Notes: a model not told the origin generated them from the letters alone. 5,299 nucleotides of DNA from Planctomycetota bacterium (GCA_027295245.1 JAPULF010000126.1:1-5299); one strand, 5' to 3'. Numbered from the stretch's first letter, positions 1 through 5,131 are shown. Made by a program: numbers and translations.

Positions 1-1
1 A

Positions 2-20
2 AACGGAGAATCAGTCCGTT
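2..20. other. 6-bp inverted repeat ahead of the CAP lipoprotein gene
   Basis: AACGGA (2-7) and TCCGTT (15-20) are perfect inverted copies around a 7-base loop. It lies 22 bases before the start codon at 42 and could be a leader hairpin, an operator or the end of an upstream gene's terminator. No T-run follows on the plus strand, and the window edge prevents any choice between these. Confidence 0.25.
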
Positions 21-41
21 CAGGAACGTAGGGAGGATCGG

Positions 42-677
42 ATGATGACGCGTCTTTTTCGATTTGGCTGCATAGCAGTGCTCGCGATGTCGACCATGGG
101 TAGCAACGGGTGCCCGAACACGATGCCGATGCCTGGAACCGGAACCGGAACCGGCACCGGAACGGGCGGAACCACCCCGACACCTCCGGCCAACATGATG
201 ACCGCCGAGGAATTGCAGCTCGCCATGGACGCCCTCGCGGCAATGAATACCCATCGCGCCACCAAGGGCCTCGCGGCCTACACCTGGTATCTGGCAGGCG
301 CCCTGGTTGCCGACGCACACAACACGGCCATGGAAACGGGGAACTTCTTCGCCCACGTCGACCCCAACACCAATACCGACCCGGCGACACGGGCGCTCAA
401 CGCCGGGATTGTGCACGATCCGCTGGGCTCCATCGATCCGACCAGCGGCAATCCGTTCGTCGGCGAAAACCTCTTCATGTCGTCCGGCTCCGTTCAGACC
501 GGTCAAGGCGCGGTCGACAGTTGGATTGGTTCGCCGGGCCATCACACGCAGATCGATGCCCCCATGCCGGTCGCGGGCGCCCAGACCATGCCGCCCTGGA
601 CCCACTGCGGCATCGGCGTGCAAAAGACCGGCACCAACTACTGGTTCACGGCCATGTTCTTCCGCAACCCGAACTGA
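42..677 (+). CDS. CAP/SCP-domain secreted lipoprotein
   Basis: A 211-residue envelope protein of the CAP superfamily (SCP/PR-1/Ag5, bacterial YkwD-like branch). Residues 1-24 are a signal peptide: basic start, hydrophobic stretch and SNGC ending at Cys24, a loose lipobox with Ser at -3. Residues 31-50 are a Pro/Gly/Thr linker with repeated Gly-Thr. Residues 56-208 show the CAP signatures: the N-terminal helix NTHRATKGL (69-77), FFAH with His105, GEN (141-143, Glu142), the W...SPGH motif (161-167, His167) and CGIGV (189-193). His105, Glu142 and His167 would line the usual CAP cavity. The start at 42 follows GGGAGG (31-36) by 5 bases; an ATG at 45 is the alternative. The molecular role of bacterial CAP proteins is mostly unknown, so no enzymatic activity is claimed. 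No neighbour shares its strand and it is probably transcribed alone. Confidence 0.9.
   Translation: MMTRLFRFGCIAVLAMSTMGSNGCPNTMPMPGTGTGTGTGTGGTTPTPPANMMTAEELQLAMDALAAMNTHRATKGLAAYTWYLAGALVADAHNTAMETGNFFAHVDPNTNTDPATRALNAGIVHDPLGSIDPTSGNPFVGENLFMSSGSVQTGQGAVDSWIGSPGHHTQIDAPMPVAGAQTMPPWTHCGIGVQKTGTNYWFTAMFFRNPN
135..164 (+). repeat. GGAACC hexanucleotide tandem repeat (five imperfect units)
   Basis: Units start at 135, 141, 147, 153 and 159: three exact GGAACC copies, then GGCACC and GGAACG. Each unit encodes Gly-Thr, giving the GTGTGTGTGT linker (residues 32-41) between the lipidated cysteine and the CAP domain. Because the unit is six bases, gain or loss of copies changes linker length without shifting frame. 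Confidence 0.9.
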
Positions 678-724
678 CGCGCGCTCCACGGCCGGTCGTC
701 CTCGCACCTGCGCCGGTCGCATCG

Positions 725-829
725 TTACGGCTCCGCGGTCGAGAACACAACCTTAAAGAGGTCGCCCCAACCGTCCTTGCACTCGCGGAAGTCCTGGATC
801 CACTGCCGCACCGCCTCCGCCGGTTCAAG
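725..829 (-). pseudogene. Possible 3' coding remnant, unknown family
   Basis: Read on the minus strand, 829 down to 725 gives 34 codons and a TAA stop. The residues look protein-like (AVRQWIQDFRECKDGWGDLF near the middle) and nearly every third position is G or C, as in the real genes here. Upstream of 829 the frame runs on to a possible TTG at 961, but composition becomes Arg/Gly/Ser-rich and implausible, and the 965-991 hairpin sits just ahead of it. The most economical reading is the tail of a decayed gene. I do not recognise the family. It could also be a chance open frame in GC-rich DNA. Confidence 0.3.
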
Positions 830-930
830 CCGGCTTGCATCGGTGTTACGGTTCCCATGCCCCGAGTCTTCTCGTCGCCCTCGCCGTGATGCTTCGATTC
901 TCTTGCACACATGACACCTCGATCCTGCAT

Positions 931-947
931 CGCCGGAAGTGCCGGCG
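931..947 (+). terminator. GC-rich hairpin, weak terminator candidate
   Basis: CGCCGG (931-936) pairs perfectly with CCGGCG (942-947) around a 5-base loop, and TTCTT follows on the plus strand. It is 254 bases after the CAP lipoprotein stop, far for a terminator, but no other plus-strand candidate is nearer. The stem is only 6 bp, so this is tentative. Confidence 0.3.
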
Positions 948-964
948 TTCTTACATGCCAACCC

Positions 965-991
965 GGGAGGCGGTGCCCGTCACCGCCTCCC
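965..991 (-). terminator. Strong 11-bp hairpin, probable terminator after the Cys-rich lipoprotein gene
   Basis: GGGAGGCGGTG (965-975) and CACCGCCTCCC (981-991) are perfect inverted copies around a 5-base loop. This is the most stable simple hairpin I find in the window. It begins 62 bases past the minus-strand stop at 1054. On the minus strand no T-tract follows; on the plus strand the stem is followed by ATTTCCTC, so it could act in either direction, including for plus-strand transcripts from the CAP gene. Confidence 0.6.
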
Positions 992-1053
992 ATTTCCTCA
1001 CACGAACTCGCCGCCCCAACGGACCGTGGACTCGGCGAATTCCGCGGCCGCGT

Positions 1054-1482
1054 CTATATACACTCCGTATCATCCCCGGAGTAGACTCCGCCCTGCTCGC
1101 CGCATTCATCCTCCGTCAGGATGATGCACTGGAGACTCAAGAGGAAGATGCAGGCCCCGGTCGGCGCGCACGTATTCGATTCGCATACGACCCCCTCGCC
1201 CAGGAACTCGCCGCCGGAACGGTGACAAATATCCTCTGTGTTGGGAACGCACTGATCGCCGTAACAGCAGGCCCCGATCGGCGCGCATGTATTCGCTTCG
1301 CATGCGACCCCGACTCCCAGGAACTCGCCGTCGTCGCTCAGACAAGTCTCCTCGGTGGTCGACACGCACTCATCGAGCCTGCAACAGGCCCCGGTCGGTA
1401 CGCACGTATTCGCTTCGCATGCGACCCCGACACCCAGGAACTCGCCGTCGTCGCTCAGACAAATTTCCTCGGTGGTAAACAC
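1054..1482 (-). CDS. In-frame 3' half of the interrupted GACC-repeat protein (possible pseudogene fragment)
   Basis: This frame continues exactly the frame of the lipoprotein at 1489-2061 and is separated from it only by TAG TAG and one Cys codon. The first possible start is GTG at 1480-1482, with no ribosome-binding site and no signal peptide, so independent translation is doubtful. It encodes 142 residues: the rest of one 39-residue repeat, two more full copies and a partial C-terminal copy. Each copy has GACC, a Cys four residues on, then a TEE/TED motif, Cys, a GEFLG turn and Cys pairs ending ANTC or SNTC. The repeat grammar is undisturbed and there is no frameshift, so the stops are either recent or tolerated. 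It could be expressed only by readthrough or by reinitiation after the tandem stops. Confidence 0.5.
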   Translation of the reverse strand: MFTTEEICLSDDGEFLGVGVACEANTCVPTGACCRLDECVSTTEETCLSDDGEFLGVGVACEANTCAPIGACCYGDQCVPNTEDICHRSGGEFLGEGVVCESNTCAPTGACIFLLSLQCIILTEDECGEQGGVYSGDDTECI

Positions 1483-1509
1483 GCACTACTAGCCGTCACA
1501 ACAGGCCCC
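1159..1509 (-). repeat. Three 117-bp tandem coding repeats (39 residues each)
   Basis: Units occupy 1159-1275, 1276-1392 and 1393-1509. Each encodes 39 residues beginning GACC on the minus strand. The two units nearer the gene start (1276-1392, 1393-1509) are nearly identical through their middle, with only scattered substitutions, while 1159-1275 is more diverged. The similarity at silent positions points to recent duplication. The double TAG falls in the 1393-1509 unit. Confidence 0.9.
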
Positions 1510-2061
1510 CGTTATCTCGCACCCATCGTCCTGGCAATTCGTTCCGTCGCCCTGATACACCTGTCCGTCGAGGTCGCAACCTTCGTCGTTTGTCAAGGTG
1601 CACGATCCGTTTGTGATGTCGCAGCACGCCCCGACGATCTCATCGCAGTTTCCAGACAAGGGGCAGGTGGTGCCGTTGCCCAGGAAAGTACTGTCACAGC
1701 CGTTGAAAGTGGTCTCCTCGCAACCCTCGTCGTCCGCGCTGCCATTGCAGCAAGCACCCGTCGGATCCACCGGCGGATTGGGCCCAGGGGGATCGTCCAC
1801 CAGGCACGAATCCTCGTCGCAATCGGTGTCATCGCCTTGATACTCGCCGCCATCCCTTATGCAACTCACTTCGGCCATGAACATACAAACGCCGGGTTCA
1901 AGGCAGCACGCCCCATACGGGATTTCGGCTTCGACAAACGTCTCACAGCCTGCGGACTGCAACAGCAACAAGCCCGCGCCGACGACGGTGAGAAGACGGC
2001 GAATACACGCGCGGCTACATTTGAAAGAAACGTTTTCGCGATGATCATCGAACTTGTTCAT
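1489..2061 (-). CDS. Cysteine-rich GACC-repeat lipoprotein, ended by tandem TAG codons
   Basis: A 190-residue predicted envelope lipoprotein of unknown function. Residues 1-39 are a signal peptide: a charged start, Arg21-Arg22, a hydrophobic run (23-34) and SAGC with Cys39 as the probable lipid attachment site. The mature part consists of acidic Cys-rich repeats opening with GACC at residues 50-53, 102-105, 144-147 and 185-188, with a Pro-rich spacer at about 91-100. The regular Cys spacing suggests small disulfide-bonded modules outside the cytoplasm; Asp/Gly-rich turns might bind calcium, which is inference. The start at 2061 follows GGAGG (2072-2076) by 10 bases. The frame stops at TAG TAG (1486-1491) in the middle of a repeat, just after GACCDG, and the same frame goes on for 143 more codons, so the original gene was probably 1054-2061 and about 335 residues long. 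Confidence 0.75.
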   Translation of the reverse strand: MNKFDDHRENVSFKCSRACIRRLLTVVGAGLLLLQSAGCETFVEAEIPYGACCLEPGVCMFMAEVSCIRDGGEYQGDDTDCDEDSCLVDDPPGPNPPVDPTGACCNGSADDEGCEETTFNGCDSTFLGNGTTCPLSGNCDEIVGACCDITNGSCTLTNDEGCDLDGQVYQGDGTNCQDDGCEITGACCDG

Positions 2062-2100
2062 AAGTTGTCGGCCTCCGATTCGAAAAAAGACTCGCGGCTA

Positions 2101-2140
2101 TGCGAAACGACACTTCGCAAGCGGGTCGCGTCGCCGCGAC
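2101..2140. other. Two adjacent hairpins upstream of the Cys-rich lipoprotein gene
   Basis: TGCGAA (2101-2106) pairs with TTCGCA (2114-2119) around 7 bases. GTCGCG (2125-2130) pairs with CGCGAC (2135-2140) around a TCGC loop. Both are perfect 6-bp stems and lie 40-80 bases before the minus-strand start at 2061, where a promoter, operator or leader would be. On the minus strand a T6 run follows the first stem after about 10 bases, too far for a classical terminator. I see no convincing -35/-10 pair. Confidence 0.35.
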
Positions 2141-2483
2141 AAGCGCCACATGCGGACCGGAGGGTTGAGCAACTGTCGTGCCAGGACCCATAAACCGGCC
2201 TTGGGGAATGGAGAGCCGTATTTTTTTCTCGCGATTGGGGGATTCCTCACAGAAAACGCCCACTTTTGGGGGAAAATCGACCGATTCTGGGCAGAAATGG
2301 GCCCTGTCACCGGCCGGGCCGCGTTTACGAATCCATTTCGATGATTGGCGCGGCGGAGTTGGCGGAGATACGCCGGAACGATCGATTCGGATTCGCGACG
2401 CACACCGCCATCGTGTCATCGCGGAACGAATTCCGCCCGGTCATGGACAAGTGTCTTCGGCGGCGAACGAGCGGACCCAATGT
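2141..2483. other. Gene-free stretch with a lower-GC patch
   Basis: None of the open frames here reads like a protein in any of the six frames. The stretch 2220-2300 has several A/T and G runs (T7 at 2221-2227, GGGGG at 2236-2240 and 2268-2272) that stand out from the GC-rich surroundings. The segment from about 2340 to 2483 may be degraded upstream sequence of the phosphatase remnant that ends at 2630, but I could not recover its motifs. Confidence 0.4.
2241..2297 (+). repeat. Imperfect direct repeat, 42-bp offset
   Basis: GATTC followed four bases later by CAGAAA occurs at 2241-2255 and again at 2283-2297, with GCCC shortly after each copy. The offset is 42 bases. It may be an old local duplication or part of a dispersed intergenic element; the copies are short, so chance is possible. 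Confidence 0.3.
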
Positions 2484-2630
2484 TGGTCAGAGGTTGAGTC
2501 CATTCTGCGTGAAGCCGCTGACAGCACGCTCATGGAAACCAAGACAGCCGTGCTCGACGCAGTCAGAGCCCATACCGGCGGGTCTCTGACGCAAGATGAC
2601 ATCACGCTGCTTGCGGTTGAGGTGAACTGA
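2484..2630 (+). pseudogene. C-terminal remnant of a SpoIIE/RsbU-type PP2C phosphatase
   Basis: The last 48 codons read VESILREAA, then AVLDAVRAHTGG, then DDITLLAVEVN and TGA. This matches the closing segment of SpoIIE-like PP2C serine phosphatases (RsbU family), in which the Asp pair of the terminal DDiTL motif helps bind the catalytic metal ions. The catalytic domain before it (the GD and GHG motifs) is missing. The frame is open back to an ATG at 2178, but 2178-2483 has no ribosome-binding site, no family motif and poor composition. AATGTTGGTCAG at 2479-2490 resembles the family's MFG(E/Q) step with one base lost, suggesting a frameshift near 2483. A truncated gene relic is the best explanation. 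An intact 150-residue protein is less likely. Confidence 0.5.
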
Positions 2631-2784
2631 CGGTCGGGAGAACGCCCGTTTGCACAGAGCGGGCCGGCCTGTCTCGCCCGCGCAACAACCAATCTCGTTG
2701 ATTGGGTCTGCGGAACGGACCGAATTCAGTTTCCGGGATCAGGGCACGGTTCGAAGAACGAGTTACCCCACCGTCGCCACCCCG

Positions 2785-3771
2785 TCACGCTCGAATTCGC
2801 TTCACTTCCTCCGTCAGCAGCGGCACGAACGTGAACAAATCGGCGACAACGCCGTAGTCGGCGAGCTTGAAGATCGGCGCCTCGGGGTCGGTGTTGATCG
2901 CCACGATGCGCCGGCTGCCACGCATTCCCGCGAGGTGCTGGATGGCCCCGCTGATGCCGCAGGCGATGTAGAGCTGCGGCGTCACCGTCTTGCCGGTCAG
3001 ACCCACCTGCCGGCTGTGCGGCTGATAGCCCGCATCGCACGCCGCGCGGCTCGCGCCGACCGCTCCGTCCAGGGCATGCGCCAGATCGTAGATGATCTTG
3101 AAATTCTCTTCGCCCTTCAGGCTGCGACCGCCACTGGCGATGATCGACGCCTCGGTGACATCCTTCTCGGCGCCACCGGTTCGGGCGATCTCCCGCGTCA
3201 CTTGCCGATTGTCGGATGCGTCGAACGCGGCGCTCACCGCGACGCGCTCGGCCTTGGTGCTCGACCCCGACGCCGCTGCAAACGTGTTCGGCCGGACCGA
3301 GGCGATCTGGCGCCGGCCCGGATTGAAGTGTACCTTGTTGTATGCCTTGCCGTTATAGATCGGCCGTTTCACCAACAGGGCGGACTGATCGTCGATCTCT
3401 AACTCGATGCAATCGGTCGCCAACGCCCCGTTCGTCCGAACCGCCACGCGCGGCGCAAGATCGCGGCCCATGAACGACGCCGGAAGCAGAACAATCTGCG
3501 GATCGGACTTTTCGATCACAGCCGACAAGGCCCGGGCATAGACCAGGGCGCCGTACTTGCCGCAGGCCTCGTCGTCCACGATGTACGTCACCGCCGCTCC
3601 AGCGTCATCCAGCCGATCCGCCAAGCCGCCGACCCCGTGTCCAATCAGGCCGCAAACGACGCGGCCGCCGAGTTTCTCCGCAAGCGGTGCGGCGGCCGTC
3701 ACGCACTGAAGGCTCGCCGAAAGCAGGACGCCGTCCCGCTGCTCCGCAAAAACCAATACATCCTTCGTCAT
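2785..3771 (-). CDS. etfA: Electron transfer flavoprotein alpha subunit
   Basis: A 328-residue cytoplasmic protein of normal family length. With EtfB it forms the FAD-containing heterodimer that passes electrons from acyl-CoA and related dehydrogenases to ETF-quinone oxidoreductase. Residues 1-190 form the alpha-domain I fold that packs on the partner, opening with the typical VLVFAE strand. Residues about 200-328 are the FAD domain: GASR (239-242, Arg242), QVGLTGKTV (255-263), [13 protein letters not shown] (267-279, the family signature), [10 protein letters not shown] (292-301) and ADYG (304-307). All expected FAD contacts appear present. The start at 3771 is preceded by GAGG (3777-3780), 5 bases from the ATG. 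etfB normally sits directly upstream in the same operon, but here the upstream neighbour is a divergent hsp20 and the downstream neighbour is convergent, so etfB must lie elsewhere. The alternative symbol fixB is not supported by context. Confidence 0.96.
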   Translation of the reverse strand: MTKDVLVFAEQRDGVLLSASLQCVTAAAPLAEKLGGRVVCGLIGHGVGGLADRLDDAGAAVTYIVDDEACGKYGALVYARALSAVIEKSDPQIVLLPASFMGRDLAPRVAVRTNGALATDCIELEIDDQSALLVKRPIYNGKAYNKVHFNPGRRQIASVRPNTFAAASGSSTKAERVAVSAAFDASDNRQVTREIARTGGAEKDVTEASIIASGGRSLKGEENFKIIYDLAHALDGAVGASRAACDAGYQPHSRQVGLTGKTVTPQLYIACGISGAIQHLAGMRGSRRIVAINTDPEAPIFKLADYGVVADLFTFVPLLTEEVKRIRA

Positions 3772-4018
3772 GGCTCCCTCAAACGCTTTTCACAGGGCAA
3801 CCCGATCCGCCGCCGCTAGATGGACCCTCAATGCACGATGTGCGAAAGCCACCGGGGAGGTGCCTGGGTTGCAGGATTCCAAGGAAACGAAAGGTTAGCG
3901 GATCAACCCAAAACCGACAACGGCACGGCCCGCCACGGCCATTGCGTTTGAATCGGAGCTATAATGAGCTACACTGTGTTCGGCATCTACGAGAGCCCAA
4001 TCTGCGGAGGATCCCGCC
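3772..4018. other. Divergent intergenic region between etfA and hsp20
   Basis: 247 bases that must carry both promoters. A TATAAT lies at 3960-3965 on the hsp20 side. An imperfect 10-base tandem, CGGCACGGCC then CGCCACGGCC, spans 3921-3940. I find no CIRCE element (GCACTC-N9-GAGTGC) and no sigma-32-type pair ahead of hsp20, and no confident etfA promoter on the minus strand. Confidence 0.5.
3960..3965 (+). promoter_or_regulatory. Possible -10 box for hsp20
   Basis: A perfect TATAAT, 53 bases before the hsp20 ATG. At 16-18 bases upstream there is no good -35 hexamer (the sequence there is GGCCAT-like), and TTGCGT at 3942-3947 is only 12 bases away, too close. It is therefore a -10 candidate that would need an activator or another sigma context. 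Confidence 0.4.
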
Positions 4019-4477
4019 ATGCCAAGTATTCCGTCGCCCCGTGACCTTCCGTTTTCCGTGCAGGACATGCGAAACGAATTCGACCGATGGCTCGACCGCG
4101 TCTGGCACGGCGGTCTCAGTTCCGCCCCGCTGGACGGCCAGGACTGGGCGCCCTTGTTCGATGTCATTGACGAGAAGGACTGCTATCGCGTCCGAGTCGA
4201 GGTGCCCGGACTGTCCGCCGACGACATCGACGTGTCGATCCTCGACGACGTCCTGACCATCAAGGGTAACAAGCCTTCCGAGCGAAAACCGGGCGAGGAT
4301 CTCAGCTTCCTGCGCGCGGAATGCCGCTTCGGCAGCTTTTGCCGCAGATTCGATCTGCCGACGCCCGTGGAGGAGGATTCTATCCGCGCTTCGTGCAGAA
4401 ACGGGGTCCTGACCATCGAGGTGCCGAAGACCCCCGAGGCCAAGGGACGTTCCGTCAAGATCGCGTTTGAAGACTAG
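4019..4477 (+). CDS. Hsp20/alpha-crystallin family small heat-shock protein
   Basis: A 152-residue cytoplasmic ATP-independent holdase that binds unfolding proteins and hands them to other chaperones. Residues 1-43 are the variable N-terminal arm with a predicted amphipathic helix (about 14-30). Residues 44-138 are the alpha-crystallin domain: PLFDVIDEKD opens it, then VRVEVPGLSADDIDV, the ECRFGSFCRRFDLP segment (101-114) and the family signature ASCRNGVLTIEVPK (124-137). The C-terminal tail has VKIAF (146-150) where the oligomer-forming I-x-I motif usually sits, so that motif is degenerate. Four cysteines (55, 102, 108, 126) are unusual for this family. GGAGG at 4006-4010 is 8 bases before the ATG, a clear start. 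The stop is TAG at 4475-4477, which argues that TAG is an ordinary stop in this genome. Confidence 0.95.
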   Translation: MPSIPSPRDLPFSVQDMRNEFDRWLDRVWHGGLSSAPLDGQDWAPLFDVIDEKDCYRVRVEVPGLSADDIDVSILDDVLTIKGNKPSERKPGEDLSFLRAECRFGSFCRRFDLPTPVEEDSIRASCRNGVLTIEVPKTPEAKGRSVKIAFED

Positions 4478-4481
4478 CCCG

Positions 4482-4583
4482 CTACTTATTGGCCCCTTGG
4501 GCTTTTCGGGCTCTTTGCTTGGCCTTGAGCCGCGCTTTTCGCTTGCGGTGCTTGAGGCGGGCGAGCTTCGTTTTCTTGTACAT
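4482..4583 (-). CDS. 33-residue very basic small protein, probably ribosome- or RNA-associated
   Basis: Starting at the ATG at 4581-4583, the protein has 10 Lys, 6 Arg, one His and no acidic residues in 33 positions, with a KLARLKHRKRKARLKAKQR core that would form a charged helix. Tiny proteins of this style are frequent in planctomycete genomes; size and composition also recall the bacterial COX24/AURKAIP1 (mS38-like) ribosomal proteins and THX-type small-subunit proteins. Homology to either is not established. The frame is open back to 4748, but the residues before the chosen Met do not look coding and the promoter at 4648-4676 would fall inside such a longer gene, so the short form is preferred. 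Only a weak AGG precedes the ATG. It converges on hsp20, with four bases between the two stop codons, and is divergent from acyP. Confidence 0.7.
   Translation of the reverse strand: MYKKTKLARLKHRKRKARLKAKQRARKAQGANK
4491..4506 (+). terminator. Weak terminator candidate after hsp20
   Basis: GGCCC (4491-4495) and GGGCT (4499-4503, with one G-T pair) can form a 5-bp stem with a 3-base loop, running straight into TTTT (4503-4506). It begins 14 bases after the hsp20 stop and overlaps the last codons of the convergent small basic gene. The stem is short, so confidence is low. Confidence 0.3.
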
Positions 4584-4647
4584 GTGTGGTTTACCTGAGT
4601 GTCCGTGGTCGCATTTATCGCCCGTGGGCGACGCTCTTACGGCGAAT

Positions 4648-4676
4648 ATGATACACGCGGAGAGAACAGCCGACAA
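4648..4676 (-). promoter_or_regulatory. Sigma-70-type promoter for the small basic protein gene
   Basis: On the minus strand TTGTCG (4676-4671) and TATCAT (4653-4648) are 17 bases apart, matching the consensus at 4 of 6 and 5 of 6 positions. A start near 4641 would give a leader of about 58 bases before the ATG at 4583. Its position supports the short form of the gene. Confidence 0.55.
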
Positions 4677-4698
4677 GCCGCGTGCGACTGGCCCCGGC

Positions 4699-4727
4699 TT
4701 GCCAGACGGTTCCCCTTGCCGTATAAT
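4699..4727 (+). promoter_or_regulatory. Sigma-70-type promoter for acyP
   Basis: TTGCCA (4699-4704) and a perfect TATAAT (4722-4727) are separated by the optimal 17 bases. It is the best promoter in the window. Transcription would start near 4734, giving a leader of just under 40 bases to the acyP ATG at 4772. Its -35 lies 22 bases from the -35 of the divergent promoter, so the two are back to back without overlapping. Confidence 0.7.
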
Positions 4728-4771
4728 AAACCTGACGTTTCGGGACACAGCCGTTCGGACATGAGCATTCC

Positions 4772-5041
4772 ATGATTCGTCGGACGGTCCACTTTTCCGG
4801 CCGCGTCCAGGGTGTCGGATTTCGCTACACCACGTGCCGTATCTCGGCGCGTTTCGCGGTCACGGGTTACGTCAGAAACCTGCCGGACGGGCGTGTTGAA
4901 GCGGTCATGGAGGGCCGGGCAACGGAAATCACGCAGTTTGTGGATTCCATCGCGGAACAAATGCGCGGATTCATTGGGGAGATCGCCGTGGTCGACTCCG
5001 GCGCGACCGGTGAGTTTGATCAGTTCGAGGTTCGATCTTGA
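4772..5041 (+). CDS. acyP: Acylphosphatase
   Basis: An 89-residue cytoplasmic enzyme, close to the usual 90-100 residues, that hydrolyses the carboxyl-phosphate bond of acyl phosphates such as acetyl phosphate or 1,3-bisphosphoglycerate. The first signature, GRVQGVGFRY (10-19), holds the phosphate-binding loop and catalytic Arg18. The second, GYVRNLPDGRVEAVMEG (32-48), holds catalytic Asn36; Tyr33 replaces the common Trp. The C-terminal DQFEVRS strand is typical. The start at 4772 has no clear ribosome-binding site. A four-codon frame, ATG at 4761 ending TGA at 4773-4775, overlaps the acyP ATG as ATGA, so initiation may be weak or coupled. It has its own promoter at 4699-4727 and no partner gene. 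Physiological role in bacteria is poorly defined; the family call itself is secure. Confidence 0.95.
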   Translation: MIRRTVHFSGRVQGVGFRYTTCRISARFAVTGYVRNLPDGRVEAVMEGRATEITQFVDSIAEQMRGFIGEIAVVDSGATGEFDQFEVRS

Positions 5042-5065
5042 AGCGGCCTGCAATTGCGGCGCTTT
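5041..5065 (+). terminator. Possible terminator directly after acyP
   Basis: AAGCG (5041-5045) pairs with CGCTT (5060-5064), and CC and GC inside pair with GG and GC around an AATT loop, with two single-base bulges, giving about nine pairs. TCC follows rather than a clean T-tract. Its location, starting on the last base of the acyP stop codon, is the main argument. Confidence 0.35.
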
Positions 5066-5131
5066 CCAAGGAGAAATGGAAGTTGGCGGGGAGCGAGACC
5101 GAGGCCGAACAGAACGCCGCAAGCAGGCGGT

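Noticed and set aside
646..993. Open minus-strand frame continuing past the TAG at 1054-1056 in the same frame as the cysteine-rich gene
   Set aside because: It has none of the Cys repeat pattern, is Arg/Gly-rich, and contains the terminator-like hairpin, so the repeat protein ends at 1054.
1037..1052. GAATTC followed by CCGCGG and GCGGCCGC, resembling a cloning polylinker
   Set aside because: It does not match the common vector or assembly-prefix sequences exactly, GAATTC occurs several other times in the window, and the surrounding DNA is continuous with its neighbours.
835..2193. A 452-codon open frame on the plus strand across the repeat region
   Set aside because: It is the antisense shadow of the cysteine-rich gene: its own repeats mirror the 117-bp units, its composition is implausible, and the minus strand has the signal peptide, ribosome-binding site and Cys pattern.
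2659..2705. Two small hairpins in the spacer between the phosphatase relic and etfA (stems 2659-2664/2676-2681 and 2689-2694/2700-2705)
   Set aside because: Each stem is only 6 bp and neither is followed by a T-tract on either strand, so I do not call a terminator.
3791..3890. GGCAACCC (3796-3803) and GCGAAAGCCACCGGGG (3862-3877) recalling the c-di-GMP-I (GEMM) riboswitch core
   Set aside because: Spacing between the two parts is too long, the GNRA-capped stem is missing, the P1 pairing does not form, and it would lie upstream of the TATAAT for hsp20. A covariance-model search (Infernal, Rfam GEMM) would settle it.
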